Assembly (NCBI GenBank): GCA_907163345.1 | Contig: CAJQUN010000057.1 | Location: 4,030,001-4,094,000, forward strand | Origin: Haberlea rhodopensis | Lineage: Eukaryota > Streptophyta > Magnoliopsida > Lamiales > Gesneriaceae | Direction: 5' to 3' | DNA: 64,000 nucleotides | Shown: piece after piece, positions 21,101-33,043 of the stretch | How positions within the stretch are numbered: position 1 is the first letter of the stretch | Layout of the letters: each line of letters begins with the position of its first letter | Notes under the pieces: model-generated | The model's database searches: none | Told to the model about the DNA's origin: nothing | The model's input: only the letters and a program-made list of their open reading frames with translations | Made by a program: the position numbers and the translations under genes

Positions 21101-22576
21101 AGATAATCAAATCGGATAGAAAGTGGCGATCGATCGTCGCCCATATGATTTGTTTTTTTTTGGATTTTTGGAAAAATGTCGGGATTTTGGATTCGGAGTT
21201 TAAGTAACCCGTTTCCGGGGCAATGTTTACATTCCAATGGGAACGCTATACCTTTAAGATGGATTGATTGTAGCCAAAAGTTAATTAAACGGAATTCTCG
21301 GTTGGGTTTTTGGCCACCATTTTTAAACTTGTAAAATGGAATATTTTGGGTATTATGCATGCTTAGCCGGGGGGGCTTTTATTTTGGTAATCGTCATAGA
21401 TAGACGATAGGTTTGGAAGTTTTGAACGTGCTTGGGCACGTGGTTGCATGCTTGTGTTTAATTGGGAGTTATTTGCATGTTAGCACTTAACTCATCGGGT
21501 CGTGGGACTCAGGCAAGGTTGGACTCAAACTACGGAATTATATACGTACGAGCATAGCCTTTATTATAATTGCAATTGTTGAGTGCATGGTACGTTATAT
21601 TGCAATAAATGTATATTGGATTGCATGGTTTATGGTAATCACTATGAATGAACATATATGCATTGGGAATTATATGGTGTCGCTTTTGAGCGAGCAATGA
21701 TTGGATGTCGTCGCCTTTGAGCGGACATCGGTTATGACGCCACTGCTGTTGAGCATGCGTGAGAATGAAATGCTGCTATTGTAGAGCGAGCAATGAGATA
21801 GAACTATGGAACCATAAAGTAGATATATGGGATAATTGTAATCATTGTTTAATGATTTAATATTATTGTTATGATATCGAAATGTGGCAAATTGATTTGT
21901 TAATCAATGTAATGATTAATTGGCATTTGAGAATTTGATGGTTTCAGTTATTTTTAGAACATGGACAGTACAGGGAATCCCGGATGAGGATGATGCCATC
22001 CAGGGAGCATCTTTTATATTTCATAGCATTTACATTTTTGTAAATTATGAATTGTATTATTGTGATTATGAGATTTGGGATATTGGTATGCTCACCCCGT
22101 GTGGGGGCTGTCGCTGTTGGGGCAGGTTATTAGGTACATCGATGGCTTGGAGTTGAGCTCGAGCTGTGGATTTGAGGTGCTTCCAGGATCGAGGTACCAG
22201 CAACGGTATTGAGCATGATACTTTATACATAAAATACACGTATACTTATTCGATGCTCGCATGTGAGCAGTATTATGTGTATATGGATTGTCTAAAGAAG
22301 GCAAGGGTCTTTCTCTCTTCATTTATGAGTTGCACGCAATTATTTATTGAATTGCTAAATGAATTGAGAACATGTTAGTGTATTATAATGATGCATGAGA
22401 CTTACAGGAACATGGTTGGGGGAGAACCGGTCATTATGTTAAATAATGTAAAGAAATTTTATTATAGGTATGATTTGCTATGGTGATAAATGGATTTTCC
22501 CTACATGTTTGATTACATGCACTAAATGCTTGGATTAATACACTAATAACGGATTAAGGGCACGGGAGTCCTTACA
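21101..22576 (+). repeat. Ty3/gypsy LTR fragment (G5-related)
   Basis: Ends GAGTCCTTACA at 22576. Left edge unclear, probably truncated. It has one CGATCGATCG at 21127, then repeats of the form GTCGCTTTTGAGCGAGC (21684-21800), then GCTCACCCC-GTGTGGGGGCTG near 22090. The same three modules occur in the same order in the minus-strand LTR at 48284-50200. No PBS follows, so it is a solo or truncated LTR. Confidence 0.68.
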
Positions 22577-22744
22577 TTTGCGTCAGTCGCCTTTAAATTT
22601 TTTAATTATACAAAAATATTTAATACACAAAATGAGAATTTGTATCTACCAAAACTTAAATATATTTAAGCTAATACAAGAAAGTCAAATGGATTTGACC
22701 TGACAGGGTCCCAAATTCTCTGTGGTGCCAAAATAGTGCGAAAA

Positions 22745-22977
22745 CGGTTGCTTCATTCATATCATCCTCTTCTCTTCTCCTTCACTCAAATTTAAGGATC
22801 AAGGCCCTCTGGATTTCCTCATTCATTTCCCTAAAAAAATCCCATTATTTAATTCTTTCGAGGTTTGTTTCCATTTTCTCTCCAAAATGATTTAATTACT
22901 CCTCACGCACGAACACATGCACAGTCTATATATTGATTTGTTTTTTCAGGTTTGAATTCTGGTACTGCAGAATTAGC
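22745..22977 (+). promoter_or_regulatory. Leader and 5'UTR intron of the small gene
   Basis: Pyrimidine-rich CATCCTCTTCTCTTCTCC near 22766 is typical of plant leaders. Intron 22863-22949 (GT...AG) splits the leader and ends 28 bp before the ATG. An upstream in-frame ATG (22933) lies inside the intron and was not chosen. Confidence 0.5.
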
Positions 22978-23175
22978 ATGGTGATGATGGGGTTAGAGAG
23001 GTTGATGGGCAGCTTGAAATCGAAACTCAAGTCCATTAAACTGAAGAAGCCTTACGATAAGATCGAGAAGAGCGAAAGCATGAGGGTCGAAATCAGGAGC
23101 CGAAAAGCTCGAAAGCTTATCGAAGAAACACTTAGAGTCGCTGATTCACCCAAGACCAGAACCTACAACTTCTAA
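22978..23175 (+). CDS. Small basic protein, 65 aa, likely host gene
   Basis: ATG at 22978 begins MVMMGLERLMGSLKSKLKSI; stop at 23173-23175. Lysine/arginine-rich with an amphipathic middle (RVEIRSRKARKLIEETL) and C-terminus DSPKTRTYNF. No signal peptide or membrane segment. A tidy 5'UTR intron is visible: donor TTCGAG|GTTTGT (22863) and acceptor TTTTTTCAG (22949), 87 bp, with a CT-rich leader from about 22745. A clean frame and intron amid decayed repeats suggest a real gene. I do not recognise the family. Confidence 0.6.
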   Translation: MVMMGLERLMGSLKSKLKSIKLKKPYDKIEKSESMRVEIRSRKARKLIEETLRVADSPKTRTYNF

Positions 23176-23476
23176 AATCGTGGCAGATATAACATATATA
23201 CGCACGTACGAGTCTGTGGTAATTTATAATTACCTGTTGTGATATCAGTAATAGATATTTTAGCTTCTGTTATTTGTAGTAGATATTTTATCCAATTTAG
23301 TATCACTAACAAGTATTTTATTTTCATGTGTTTTGTAAATTGACATTTTACCCAACTATCGTTAGAGACGGCTCAAACTTTTCTGATGTCTTAAACAAAT
23401 TATAAAAATAAGACTTTTATCGAAAAATAAAAAAATAAAACGAATATTAAACTGAAAACTTATTTCTTGCCTTTTA

Positions 23477-23722
23477 TTATGCAAAATTTTTAAAAAAAGT
23501 GCTTATTAAACTTTTATATTCAAATTTAGTCAATAAGTCATTGTCGATTGCTAGAACTGCTAATCCATTTAATCGATCTTGAGACATAGTTGTCCGTAAA
23601 TAATTTCTTATATTCTTTAGTTTTGAAACCAACTTTATATAGATGCATAGTAAGTAATATTTTATATGATGTAAAATAACTGGGAAAATAATCAAGTTCT
23701 TATATTCAATTTGGTATTTCAA
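23477..23722 (-). pseudogene. hAT transposase C-terminal (dimerisation) remnant
   Basis: The minus-strand ORF contains LKNIRNYLRTTMSQDRLNGL and AVLAI, the hAT-C dimerisation segment of TTF-type/MYM-type plant hAT transposases. The flanks 23370 (CGGCTCAA) and 23990 (TTGAGCCG) are inverted and may be terminal repeats, but I could not find an 8-bp TSD. Only the last part of the protein remains. Confidence 0.72.
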
Positions 23723-24862
23723 CTGTCTTTAATTTCTAGATTTGCAATATTTGTAAAAAATTTAACCCCTAAAAGAAATTTAAATCATCAATATCAGTAT
23801 GCACAAGGCATTTTCCAAATCACAATCAATATATGAATTTAATCTGTCAAGACCAAATGAAAAACCAAATATATCATAATATTTTGAAAATAATTCAAAT
23901 CTTGCATGCACTAATAAACCTAAAAATCTGAGGCCTTACTAAAATCGGGGGCCTAAAACAAATTTTTTAGTGGCTTTGCCACTTGAGCCGACTGTGATTT
24001 GCAAAACATAGTATGCTAACCCCTCATATGTTATACACGGAATATACGTTCTGTACATATTCATCATATGTATAAAATGCATATTTTCAAATCATATAGG
24101 AAAAATTGTCTATTTTGAAAACCACGAAGAGGTAAATTATTTATTTTCAAACCATTGAAATATAAATTGGCTATTTAAGAAGCCATGTATGTTCGTTGCA
24201 AAAAATGCACATATGCACACATGTCGATTATTGCATTGTTGTATGTTTTTTAATCAATTAGTTGCATTGTTGTATGTCCAAAAAGGACTCTAGCTACCAA
24301 GCTTGCTTAAGCAAAGCTGGAATTTATTATAATCTCTTTCGTTAATTAAACAAACGAAGACTTGGGGGAGAAGATTGTAGCCAAAATTTAGTACGAGACG
24401 ATAGAAAATTTAATCACGTAAGTTGTCATGTTATTGGCCCTATAATTAGTCAAATTCCAGTTTTAATACAATAAATTTGTTTTGTTTGTGATTTTAATCA
24501 TTTATCGCTAAAGCACTGGATATATCAGCAATATCAAATGACATATCAACATCACAGTGAAAAATGTGCTAAAATTGCACAAGAAGTAATATTATTACAC
24601 CGATTGAGATTTTACCAATTAGATAATCAAAATCAACATTAGCTCAAATTATAGGATCAATTTTACAATTTTCCCGTTTATATAATATGGTTTGTTAGCA
24701 ATAAATAAGGTGAAGGAGGGTGATTATTCCCTGAACAACAAGATTGAAATTTTACGTATATATATTTTAATAAACAAATGATTTTGTTGCTGATTTTGAT
24801 TGATTGACTTTCTTATCAAAATATTTAGATATGTCGTTGGAAGTGGTCTTTGCTACTCCATG

Positions 24863-24971
24863 GGATAGTGTCTCATATCGTATATCCATCTATTAGATGG
24901 ATACATTCACATCCGATGTTGATGTGAATATACTCATCCAATAGATTAAATTACCCCATGAAACACTATCC
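24863..24971. repeat. 109-bp foldback, MITE-like
   Basis: Arms 24863-24913 and 24921-24971 are imperfect inverted copies: GGATAGTGTCTCAT...ATTCACATC against the inverse of GGATAGTGTTTCAT...ATTCACATC, with a 7-bp loop. No clear TSD. Confidence 0.65.
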
Positions 24972-25441
24972 AATGCGATATCAATAATAAACCCTGTAGT
25001 TGAATGACAAATATGGTGATTATCCAAATTATTGGTGTGCTGCGTGACACACATGGTGTGTATTTATTTAGGTAAGTCACCGGCCAAAATTCAAAAAGAC
25101 AGAGACTGCTATGGTTTGTATATTCAAAATATTTGTATGGATCTGATTTGGTGGACAAATTAAATATGATTGATCTAAAATGATTGGTATGCTATTTTAT
25201 TTGAAATATATATTTTGATATTAAGTTGGTATATAAGTGGCATTCAAATCGATCGTGTATAAATATTTCACCTTCCATATCCATGCGCTCGCGCAGCAGT
25301 TAATCATTTTATAATAATTATTAATTTAGTCTCATTTGCACGTTTGTATCAAGAGAAACTTGGCATGCGTGTTTATATAATCCATACAAACATATGAATG
25401 AAATTTTGTTACGTGTCTAAAGTTGTATATGTGTGCGTGTG

Positions 25442-25468
25442 TATATATATATATATATATATATATTC
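25442..25468. repeat. TA microsatellite
   Basis: Uninterrupted (TA)n of 27 bp. Confidence 0.95.
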
Positions 25469-25700
25469 TAAAATATCTATATTAATTATTATTTTGTTGC
25501 ATTGGTTTTAGTGGTCTGTTTTGTATGAGAAATTCTTATATACCTGTCTTACATCAATACATACATACATACATATAGATAAATATTTATATGTGTTTGT
25601 ACATAATAAGACCCGATCCATAAAGAATTTCCCTTCAGCTTATCCACAAAAAAACAAAAAAACAATGTAAAAGTTTAAAATGAATATTGGGGCTGAAACC

Positions 25701-26136
25701 TAGGGATGTACAAACGGTTCGGTTTGAACCAAACTGAACCGAAAGTTCGGTTAACCGAACTTTCGATTTTCAAATTGCCAAACCGAAAATCGAACCGAAA
25801 TAGTTCGGTTCGGTTTCGATTTACACCGAACATTTCGGTACGATTTTGGTTAAACCGTTTTTTTCTTTTTTCTTTTTCAAATTTAATTTTTTTTATAAAA
25901 AATTACATTTTTTTAAAACCATTTAAAAACCACCAAAATTAAACCATAAAAAAATTATAAAAAATTAGTTTTTTTAAAAATACTTTCGTTTTCGATTCGG
26001 TTTGGTTAACCGAAACCTCTAACCGAAAATCGAATTTTTTTTTAAAATCGAAACCAAAATTTTTCGATTCGATTTGAACCGAACTCGTTCGGTTCAGTTC
26101 GGTTCGATCGGTTAACCGAACTGGTGCATACCCCTA
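25701..26136. mobile_element. hAT-type MITE, TTCGGTT-rich
   Basis: 436 bp with TSD CTGAAACC (25693-25700) and CTGAAACT (26137-26144), 8 bp with one change. Ends TAGGGATGTACA and TGCATACCCCTA. The interior is made of GGTTCGGTTT, CCGAACCGAA and GTTAACCGAA variants, so both strands fold on themselves. Structurally parallel to the MITE at 2661-3031, though not identical in sequence. No coding capacity. Confidence 0.88.
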
Positions 26137-26900
26137 CTGAAACTCATAACAAGTAAGCACATGGGCTAGACTGGTTGAAACCCATGCCAACCCATGCGTA
26201 GTTTCGCCCCTGATTTCATGGGGTATAACCTTTTCTTTTAATTGAACAATATATAGCCCCCTCTAGTTTTCATAATTAACAAATTCTTCACTTTAATTTG
26301 AACAATTCCAACTATTTTTACTACAATGTATTTTTATGCCAAATCATAGTGAATATAATTGTAATTTTTCATATATATTTTATAAACTAGTGGGGATGTT
26401 ATTGTAATACAACCATTTTTCAAGGGATGCATATGTAATTGTTCAAACTAGATAGGAAAATTTGTAATACAAATATTCTATAACGAAAATAAATGTAATT
26501 ATTCCTCATTACAATGACATTATTTTGTTAAAAAATTGCCATCCTAAGATACAAACACGCCATGAAAATCAAACATGTTTTTGGCTTTGCTTCATTCAAA
26601 ATGCGTCTCCAGAATCTCCTTAAAAAAAATGTCTCCACACATTAATTAAAAGATTTCTACATTATATTGACTAATTCACAAGACACTTGTCCTGATAATT
26701 TCATAAAGATCTTTTTTTGTCCTCTGATTTAAACAAGAAAGTAACTAAAACCTACATACGAGTATATTATTGCAAAGGGCCATAGCTTTCAATTAATGCT
26801 AATTGTATGAGTAAATCTTTGTTTCTCAAAAGGGAAAAGGGCAAAAACATTGGCATATGAATAAGGAAATTTACGTGAAACTACACACATATATTTGATG
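26137..26900. other. AT-rich intergenic DNA
   Basis: No gene or clear element boundary recognised. Confidence 0.5.
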
Positions 26901-27890
26901 TGATCCTATTTTTTTGCTACCCGGTAAAGTGGATGCGGTAGAAAAATAAGTAAGACACGATTTTTTACGTGTAAAACCCTTCAAAGCAAAGGAAAAAATC
27001 AGGGGACCTAGTTCAGTATAAATTTTTACTATGAACAAAAGGTGATTTAAAGTGGTTCAATACAATACTTGAATGACTGAATAAAATATAATAATCAGAA
27101 TGCTTTATGTTCCTGATCGAAGTATGGCCGAACAGAATGAGTTTTTTTTGACTTCTCAGAGCTTTTTTAGCAAGAAATCTCAACCCCTTTTTTTTGTGAT
27201 CCCAAGCTGGTATTCATAGGGTCATCTTTAGCAGTTAAGGTGCACCAAATCCGAAACATGATTGGCCCTTGATTATGGCATGATTGGCTTAAGACGTGTC
27301 CGAGAAATCCTCTCACCATCAATGCACGTTCATCCGTCTCTATTGACTGACAGATATGTTTGGGTTTATCGTTGTCGTTTGACCAAGTGAGCCGAGCAGA
27401 CACTTCTTCTGCTCGGGTATTTTGTGTTCGGCACTGATATAAGATTTTACGAGATCAGATGCATTCATTATATGACATCACCTTACCACCTGAAGTAAAG
27501 CAGACGAGCAACGTTGAGGTCTTTGTTTACCATCCTTAGGTAAAATCCAGGGTTTGCTTCTGCTCGGGGCTTTTTTGACGCCTTTTTTCCCGCTTAGCTT
27601 TCCCGTCCGAATTTAAACGATTATTCGTGATGTTTGGTTTCCCAAGACTAATATGTGACCGTTCATCCGATTTTATTCAATGTTGCTGATCTCTCGACGG
27701 TTCGACAATCTCGCCCTTTAAATACATGGCCATAGCCTGTCATTTTCACCATTTGCTTCAACTTGCTTCTGAGCTAACAACTATTTTGTCGTACAAACTT
27801 CTTACTTTTAACACTTCCAAGTGTCCCCCGATCAAGTATATCTTCTTCTTTCGTAGTACGTTCGACTCCTTGATGTAGGAGATTGATCAG
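26901..27890 (-). repeat. LTR of a Tat-like gypsy family (G6 type)
   Basis: Starts TGATCCTATTTTTTTGCTAC and matches 41954-42327 (TGATCATATATTTTTGCTAC) over about 370-400 bp, including ACTATGAACAAAAGGTGATT. In the second copy a gypsy PBS and gag lie to its left, which sets the orientation. The right edge is uncertain. No internal region adjoins this copy, so it is solo or truncated. Confidence 0.6.
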
Positions 27891-28373
27891 TATGGTACTT
27901 ATATGGGGGAGCAAGCTTCAAATCTTCCCCTCTTCCTTCTTCCTCCTAGGATAGCGAGGAGACCTGCAGCTCTCCGGAGGCTCTGGCTCTTCGGAAGGAG
28001 AACGAGCAGGATGAGATAAAACAGGCCCCGATGGAAGCCAGGGTCCCTTGGTTCAAATGGGAGTTTCCCAAGGATATCTCTGTCATTGCTCCTCCCCAAG
28101 GCTTTCGCCTCACATTCCCCTGAGGGTTACTTTCCTTTCTATTTGCATCAGTACTAAGGGAGCCTTCGTTTTCTGACCCCTCCATTTTTCCTAGCTCTAA
28201 CTATTTTACTACTTCTCTTAGCCAACTCTTCCCTAACAGCTATAGACTGATAGCTGGTTTTTTCATAGTTCTTTCTTTTCTTGGTTTCTCACCTTCCCCC
28301 AAACTCTTTCATTGTTTTTTTCAATTAAAAACAGATTTGAATTATGAAGAAAGACAAGTAAAAACTTTTTTAC
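27891..28373. other. Unrecognised GC-richer segment
   Basis: Less AT-rich than its surroundings. On the plus strand about 27950-28120 reads open with an acidic SEETCSSPEALALRKENEQD and then VPWFKWEFPKDISVI, ending at TGA; a TAG precedes it. It looks coding-derived, perhaps an element ORF or a captured exon, but I cannot name it. Confidence 0.35.
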
Positions 28374-28607
28374 GTGAAGTGAAGCAACTCAGAAATATTC
28401 CGTTGGCTAAGGTTCTATGGAGAAATCAATCAACATAATAGGCTACATGGGAAATAGAGGATGAAATGAGAGCTAAGAAGTGAAGCAACTCATAAATGAG
28501 AAAATTCTGGCTAAGGTTCTATGGAGAAATCAATCAACAGAAAAGACTAAATGGGAAAGAGATGAAGAAATGAAAGCTAAATATCCAGAACTCTTTCGGT
28601 AAGTAAA
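28374..28607 (+). pseudogene. G7: chromovirus polyprotein tail, internally duplicated
   Basis: Encodes the C-terminal chromodomain-type motif of Ty3/gypsy integrases: IPLAKVLWRNQST with EDEMRAK, and again ILAKVLWRNQST with KWERDEEMKAKYPELF. The two copies start at 28377 and 28478, a 101-bp tandem duplication that breaks the frame. The reading ends at a stop near 28600, followed by a polypurine tract (AAGGAGGGGAGAA) and an LTR start at 28642. Confidence 0.82.
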
Positions 28608-28641
28608 ATTTCGGGACGAATTTTTTGTAAGGAGGGGAGAA

Positions 28642-29474
28642 TGTAATACCTGAGTCAATTTATGTTATATCACATAGCATGAGAAATATCAAATTTAATG
28701 AAAGCCTGAACTAATATTCAAATTTATATTTGACATGTGTGTTGGACAGTCACAAATTCTAGTATAGCGGCTTAAATATTCGCCGAAATGTGACGAGGCC
28801 ACTTTTATTAAATAGATGACTCGTAGGGCTACAATTTTCATGTTTAGAGTTTTTGCCGAATTCTGTCGGAAGAAGGGAAAATTAATTTTGAAGTGTAGCA
28901 TGCGTACTGAACTTTTTGCATGTACATATCTTGTTAGATTGGGCATAACTTTCTCGTCCTATATCTGAATTGAGTGATGCTAAAGAAAATAAAAGCTAAG
29001 ACATAGATCTACAACTTTCATTCAGGCCTCTTTCACAAACTTGGTTGTTATGATACCCGAATTTACGTATAGTGAGTGCCTTGAAATATTAAATAATGAA
29101 ATTTAAAAATAATGAAATAAAATTTCATTGCCGATTTAACAATTGATTATATATGTCTAGTGTCATGTTTTACACACACAAAAGACATAAAAACACACAC
29201 AACACATATCATAGCGTGAGAAAGGGAGAAAAAAAAATGTTTCGCGGTTTCTTCGATGTTCGTACTCCGTAACGCTGTTGAAACTTCAAATAAATTATAT
29301 ATTCAGAATCCTCAAGTTGCCAGATTCAATTTGAGGTAGTTTTTTTCTCCTAGGTTCTCTTGCGTTTATCAAAAGACTAAACTTGCAGTATTGCTAGAAA
29401 ATTATGAAATTAATATATGCGATAGATTAGACTATGATCCAAAATCAAAAGGCTAAATTTGCAGTATTGTCTTG
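28642..29474 (+). repeat. G7 3' LTR, truncated
   Basis: Begins TGTAATACCTGAGTC right after the polypurine tract. Ends abruptly at 29474, where G1 LTR sequence starts. It contains a short internal repeat, AACTTGCAGTATTG and AATTTGCAGTATTG (near 29380 and 29457). Confidence 0.72.
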
Positions 29475-29921
29475 TTATAACATTGTATTTTAATGCACCT
29501 CGCTTTGTCATGACTGCGACACTAATACCCCTCGCTACGATATTACAGCGGCAAGTATTCTATCATCGCTTCAAATGACAGCGGCAAAGCATTAAAATCA
29601 TCACTCGAATATAACAACGACTATCCATGATATGCACCAAGTATCCAATATATATATGCAGCCACAATGCATAATCCAAAATATACAAATACATTTTACC
29701 GTTTGGTGCCCGTACATCTCTCTACGTACCTTTCCAAAATATGTGATGTTCGCAGGACTTTATCCCCTGCGTTATACTGCCATCTGTGAAGGCTCTACAC
29801 AATTACACAACTATATAATATTCCATCCCAAAATCCCAACCAATTAATCACAACTGTCCGATAAAAGCTCATCGAAACTCAAAAGAGAACCCAAAATATG
29901 CATTTCAACAAATCGCTTTAC

Positions 29922-30137
29922 CGATCGATCGGTCACCATTACTGATCGATCGGTAAAAACCCATAATTTTGATTTTGGCTACGACATTCCACCGATCGAT
30001 CGGCCATAGCTACCGATCGATCGCTAGCCACCACTGATCGATCGGTCGTTCCTACCGATCCATCGGTAAATACTCAAGGATTTACCCATCGCTACGCACT
30101 TGCACCGATCGATCGGTACAACGCTACCGATCGATCG
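29922..30137. repeat. Palindrome array A3, eight sites
   Basis: Sites start at 29922, 29943, 29993, 30014, 30035, 30056, 30106 and 30128: spacings 21, 50, 21, 21, 21, 50, 22. Four are exact CGATCGATCG or nearly all so, others differ by one base (TGATCGATCG, CGATCCATCG). Homologous to A4 in the 5' LTR, which lacks the first 71-bp block. About 400 nt downstream of the inferred transcription start region of this LTR. Confidence 0.87.
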
Positions 30138-30404
30138 GTCGCTGCACATTTTCGGAAAAAAACACCATTTTTGTGCATAAAATCCATGCCTTAAACATAT
30201 ACACCACAACCCAACAATATTCCTCAACCCAATACATTTAAAACTCCACAAACCACTGTTAAGCACACAAAACTCAATACCCACAAAACCAAAAACATAA
30301 ATCGATTTCCCCCCAAATCCATAAACCCAAAATCAACAATACATGCTCAAGCATAGACAATGGGGTTCCTTACCACTTTAAAGGAAGAAATCAAGGATGA
30401 AAAG

Positions 30405-32927
30405 TGTAATGTCCGAAATAATTATTAATTGTGCAATTGAGTTAATTATGGTGGTTATATGATATGTCGAGATTTAATGCTTGGGTGTCGGATTTCGGAG
30501 CGGAATTGGGATAAATAATTTCGGGCTCAAATTTATCATGCTAATTAATACCAAAATTTTATTAATATAAAATTTGCATTAAATCGAAAGATTTAATTTT
30601 GTGATTCAAATAAGGACATGAAGGTAGGTGTGGACTATACATGTGATGCACATGCACCAGTACACCGGTGACACCCCGATGTTCATAATTGGTCGGGAAT
30701 TAATATATATCGGTGTAGGATGTAAACCACATAATAAAACATGTAAAACACACACATATCGCGGACACACACTAAAACGTGCGAAAACACGCACTTCTCG
30801 CACGATCACCGACCACCGTGTACTTATCCGCTCCGTTCGCCGCCGTTCGACCACCTCTAGACAAGACCGACCTACCACCGTGTTCACAACTCAGAGGCGC
30901 ATCTTTCCATACCAGATAATCAAATTTTGGTGTTCGAAAGGTGGTTCGATTTTGATGACAAAATTGCACAGACTAGGGTTTGAGCATCTTTCGTTCGATT
31001 TCTTCGATTCTACACCAAATTGGACGAAGCTATATACCAAATCTCTTCCCCTCACCTGGACGAAGATTTCTACACCAGTCTCTGCCACTACCGCCGCCGG
31101 AGGTCGCCGAAATCGGAGGAAATGTGTGCGTGAACTGTGTGAGAAATTGGGTAAAATTTGATATCCGATTTTCCGACTTTGCTTCGATAATTACCAGTTA
31201 ATTTGAGTTCGTAAATGAGCTGCTATCCTTGCTTGACAATCTGCTGCAATTGATTCAAATCTTGTTATGTTGGTTTCACCTTCCTGCTGAATGAGTCCAT
31301 CTATGCTGTTGAAATGAGTTAAAATAGACTGCTGTAGAGAATTGAATTAACCTGGTATTTGGGCCAAATTCTTGTTGAATTTTGGGGTTTACATGGCCGA
31401 AAGTTAAGGGATGTAACTGTTGAATTTTGGGGTTGTTTGGGCTTGAAAATCATGTCTGTATGGTATTTGTTCATATACTTAAGTGATATTCAAGTGTTGG
31501 CTCAAAAGCCCTATAAGTTGTGTAGTAGGAAAGTCTACTTTTATGACTTAGAATATTGTAGTGTTTTGGTGAGTGTTGAGCTATGATTTGAGATGCTAAT
31601 GACTTCGAGCCTGTGTCATTATGTCCATAGGAGAGTTAGATACATGTCAATGTGTGTTATAAGCAAGTATTAAATTGTATACTTATGAATATGCTTGAAT
31701 ATGTGACATAGCATAAATTGGTGATTTATATCACTTGGATGAGTTAATGATGATAATATTAAGTTGTTGAATTAAGATATTGAATCGATATGAATGATAT
31801 CGATTGGATTGTAAATGAACTAATATTAAGTGATAATTTCGATATAGTTTCTTCATGGTTCTCAAGATGTCGGGATAGCCCATCATGTTGTCGACTACAA
31901 AGTACGTGGTGACGTACGAGCAGGTATACCCAGTATTTATATATTCATGCATACATGTATTTTAATGTGATGTTTTAAGGTTCAGTGATTGAGTTTTATA
32001 ATTGAGTTTAATACACGTGGAATGGTGGATACGTCGATGTACGTGATCCAGGTATACGAGTTGATTATTGATGCCTTTGGCATGATTGATATGCGAAGTG
32101 GTTGAGAAGGAGATTAATTGATAGGTAGAGCTGCCTTCGAGATAAGATTCGTCATGATTAAGTATAAATGATAAATTGTGGTTATGTCGTATTTATTGCA
32201 TTGATGAGTATCATGCTTCGAATAATGATATTGAACATGATGTTTATGCAAGTATATAAGATTGAAACAGGAACAGTTCGTGATAGCTATGCCGGTTCGG
32301 AATTTGTAACAGGGAGTATACTTTATGAGTTTTGAATAATCTAAATTGTTGCATTACAATTTCGTATATTGATTTGTGAATGAATATTGAGTTGGAGTAT
32401 GCTCACCCGTGTGGGGGCTGTTTCTGTTGAAACAGGTACAACAGGTACTAAGCTATTTTGGGATATTGGTTCGAGCTTTGTTGGATCATGCCGCTTCCAG
32501 AAGCGTATATGAGTGTGGGTAAATAGTATACGCTATTTATCCAGTTAGATTGGTATTCATTGATTTGTTGCTCGTATGTGAGCAACTGGAAGCATGTATA
32601 TGGACTGTATAAGGTTGTTGAAGCCCACTTTTGATGTCTTCTTAGTATTGTGTTTTTGCCTGGCTGGGAATTGTTTTGGTGATGTGTTTTATTTTGGGAT
32701 AGCTCAATTTATGGGGAGACTCTGCCCAAATTTTATAAAAACCCACAATGTAAAAGTGGTGCAAGGTGATGATAATGGGTGAACCTTGAGTCTTATTGCT
32801 GAGTATTATTGATGTCATGGATAATATGTGAAGCATGTAAGGATTCTTTTAAAGAATGAATTTTTTTTTATACTCATACGACGTCATAAATGCACTAATG
32901 ACGAGTATAAGGGGTTGGGGTCTTACA
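30405..32927 (+). repeat. Solo LTR of a chromovirus family
   Basis: 2523 bp, TGTAATGTCCGAAAT to GGGGTCTTACA, perfect 5-bp TSD AAAAG (30400-30404, 32928-32932). It has a TATA-like TTAATATATATCGG near 30700, in a block also found in the G4 LTR (CCAGTACAYCG...CCGATGT). It also carries the two-stem motif GCTCACCC-GTGTGGGGGCTG followed by CTGTTTCTGTTGAAACAG near 32399-32440. The empty site is visible in the G1 5' LTR. Confidence 0.92.
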
Positions 32928-33019
32928 AAAAGCTCCCAAGTCTCTTCATTCTTCCCCTTGCTTGAGGCGATAAAGAGGTTGGGGGGAAAAGGGTGTGGAT
33001 CGATTAAGAGGATTAAGAA

Positions 33020-33043
33020 GGGGGGGGGGGGGGGGGGGGGGGG
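33020..33043. repeat. G24 homopolymer
   Basis: 24 consecutive G in the G1 3' LTR; the matching 5' LTR position (near 41150) has only five. Length may be affected by sequencing. Confidence 0.9.

Larger units (their letters stand above)
23723..25700. other. AT-rich intergenic DNA
   Basis: No gene recognised. It holds the right flank of the hAT remnant to about 23990, a 109-bp foldback (24863-24971), a TA microsatellite (25442-25468) and a short CATA repeat near 25560. Confidence 0.55.

Noticed and set aside
23477..23990. Complete hAT element with TSD
   Set aside because: CGGCTCAA and TTGAGCCG flank the remnant, but no 8-bp duplication was found, so only the transposase remnant is called.
29922..30137. 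CRISPR-like repeat-spacer array
   Set aside because: Repeats are only 10 bp, palindromic and unevenly spaced at 21 and 50 bp, inside an LTR of a plant element; no cas genes.
29922..30137. 21-nt phased siRNA register as the cause of the 21-bp spacing
   Set aside because: The 50-bp gaps are not multiples of 21, so a simple phasing register is not kept; left only as a testable alternative.
30628..31161. 177-aa plus-strand ORF as a gene
   Set aside because: It lies wholly inside the leader of a solo LTR (30405-32927), has Arg/Thr-rich low-complexity content and no domain.
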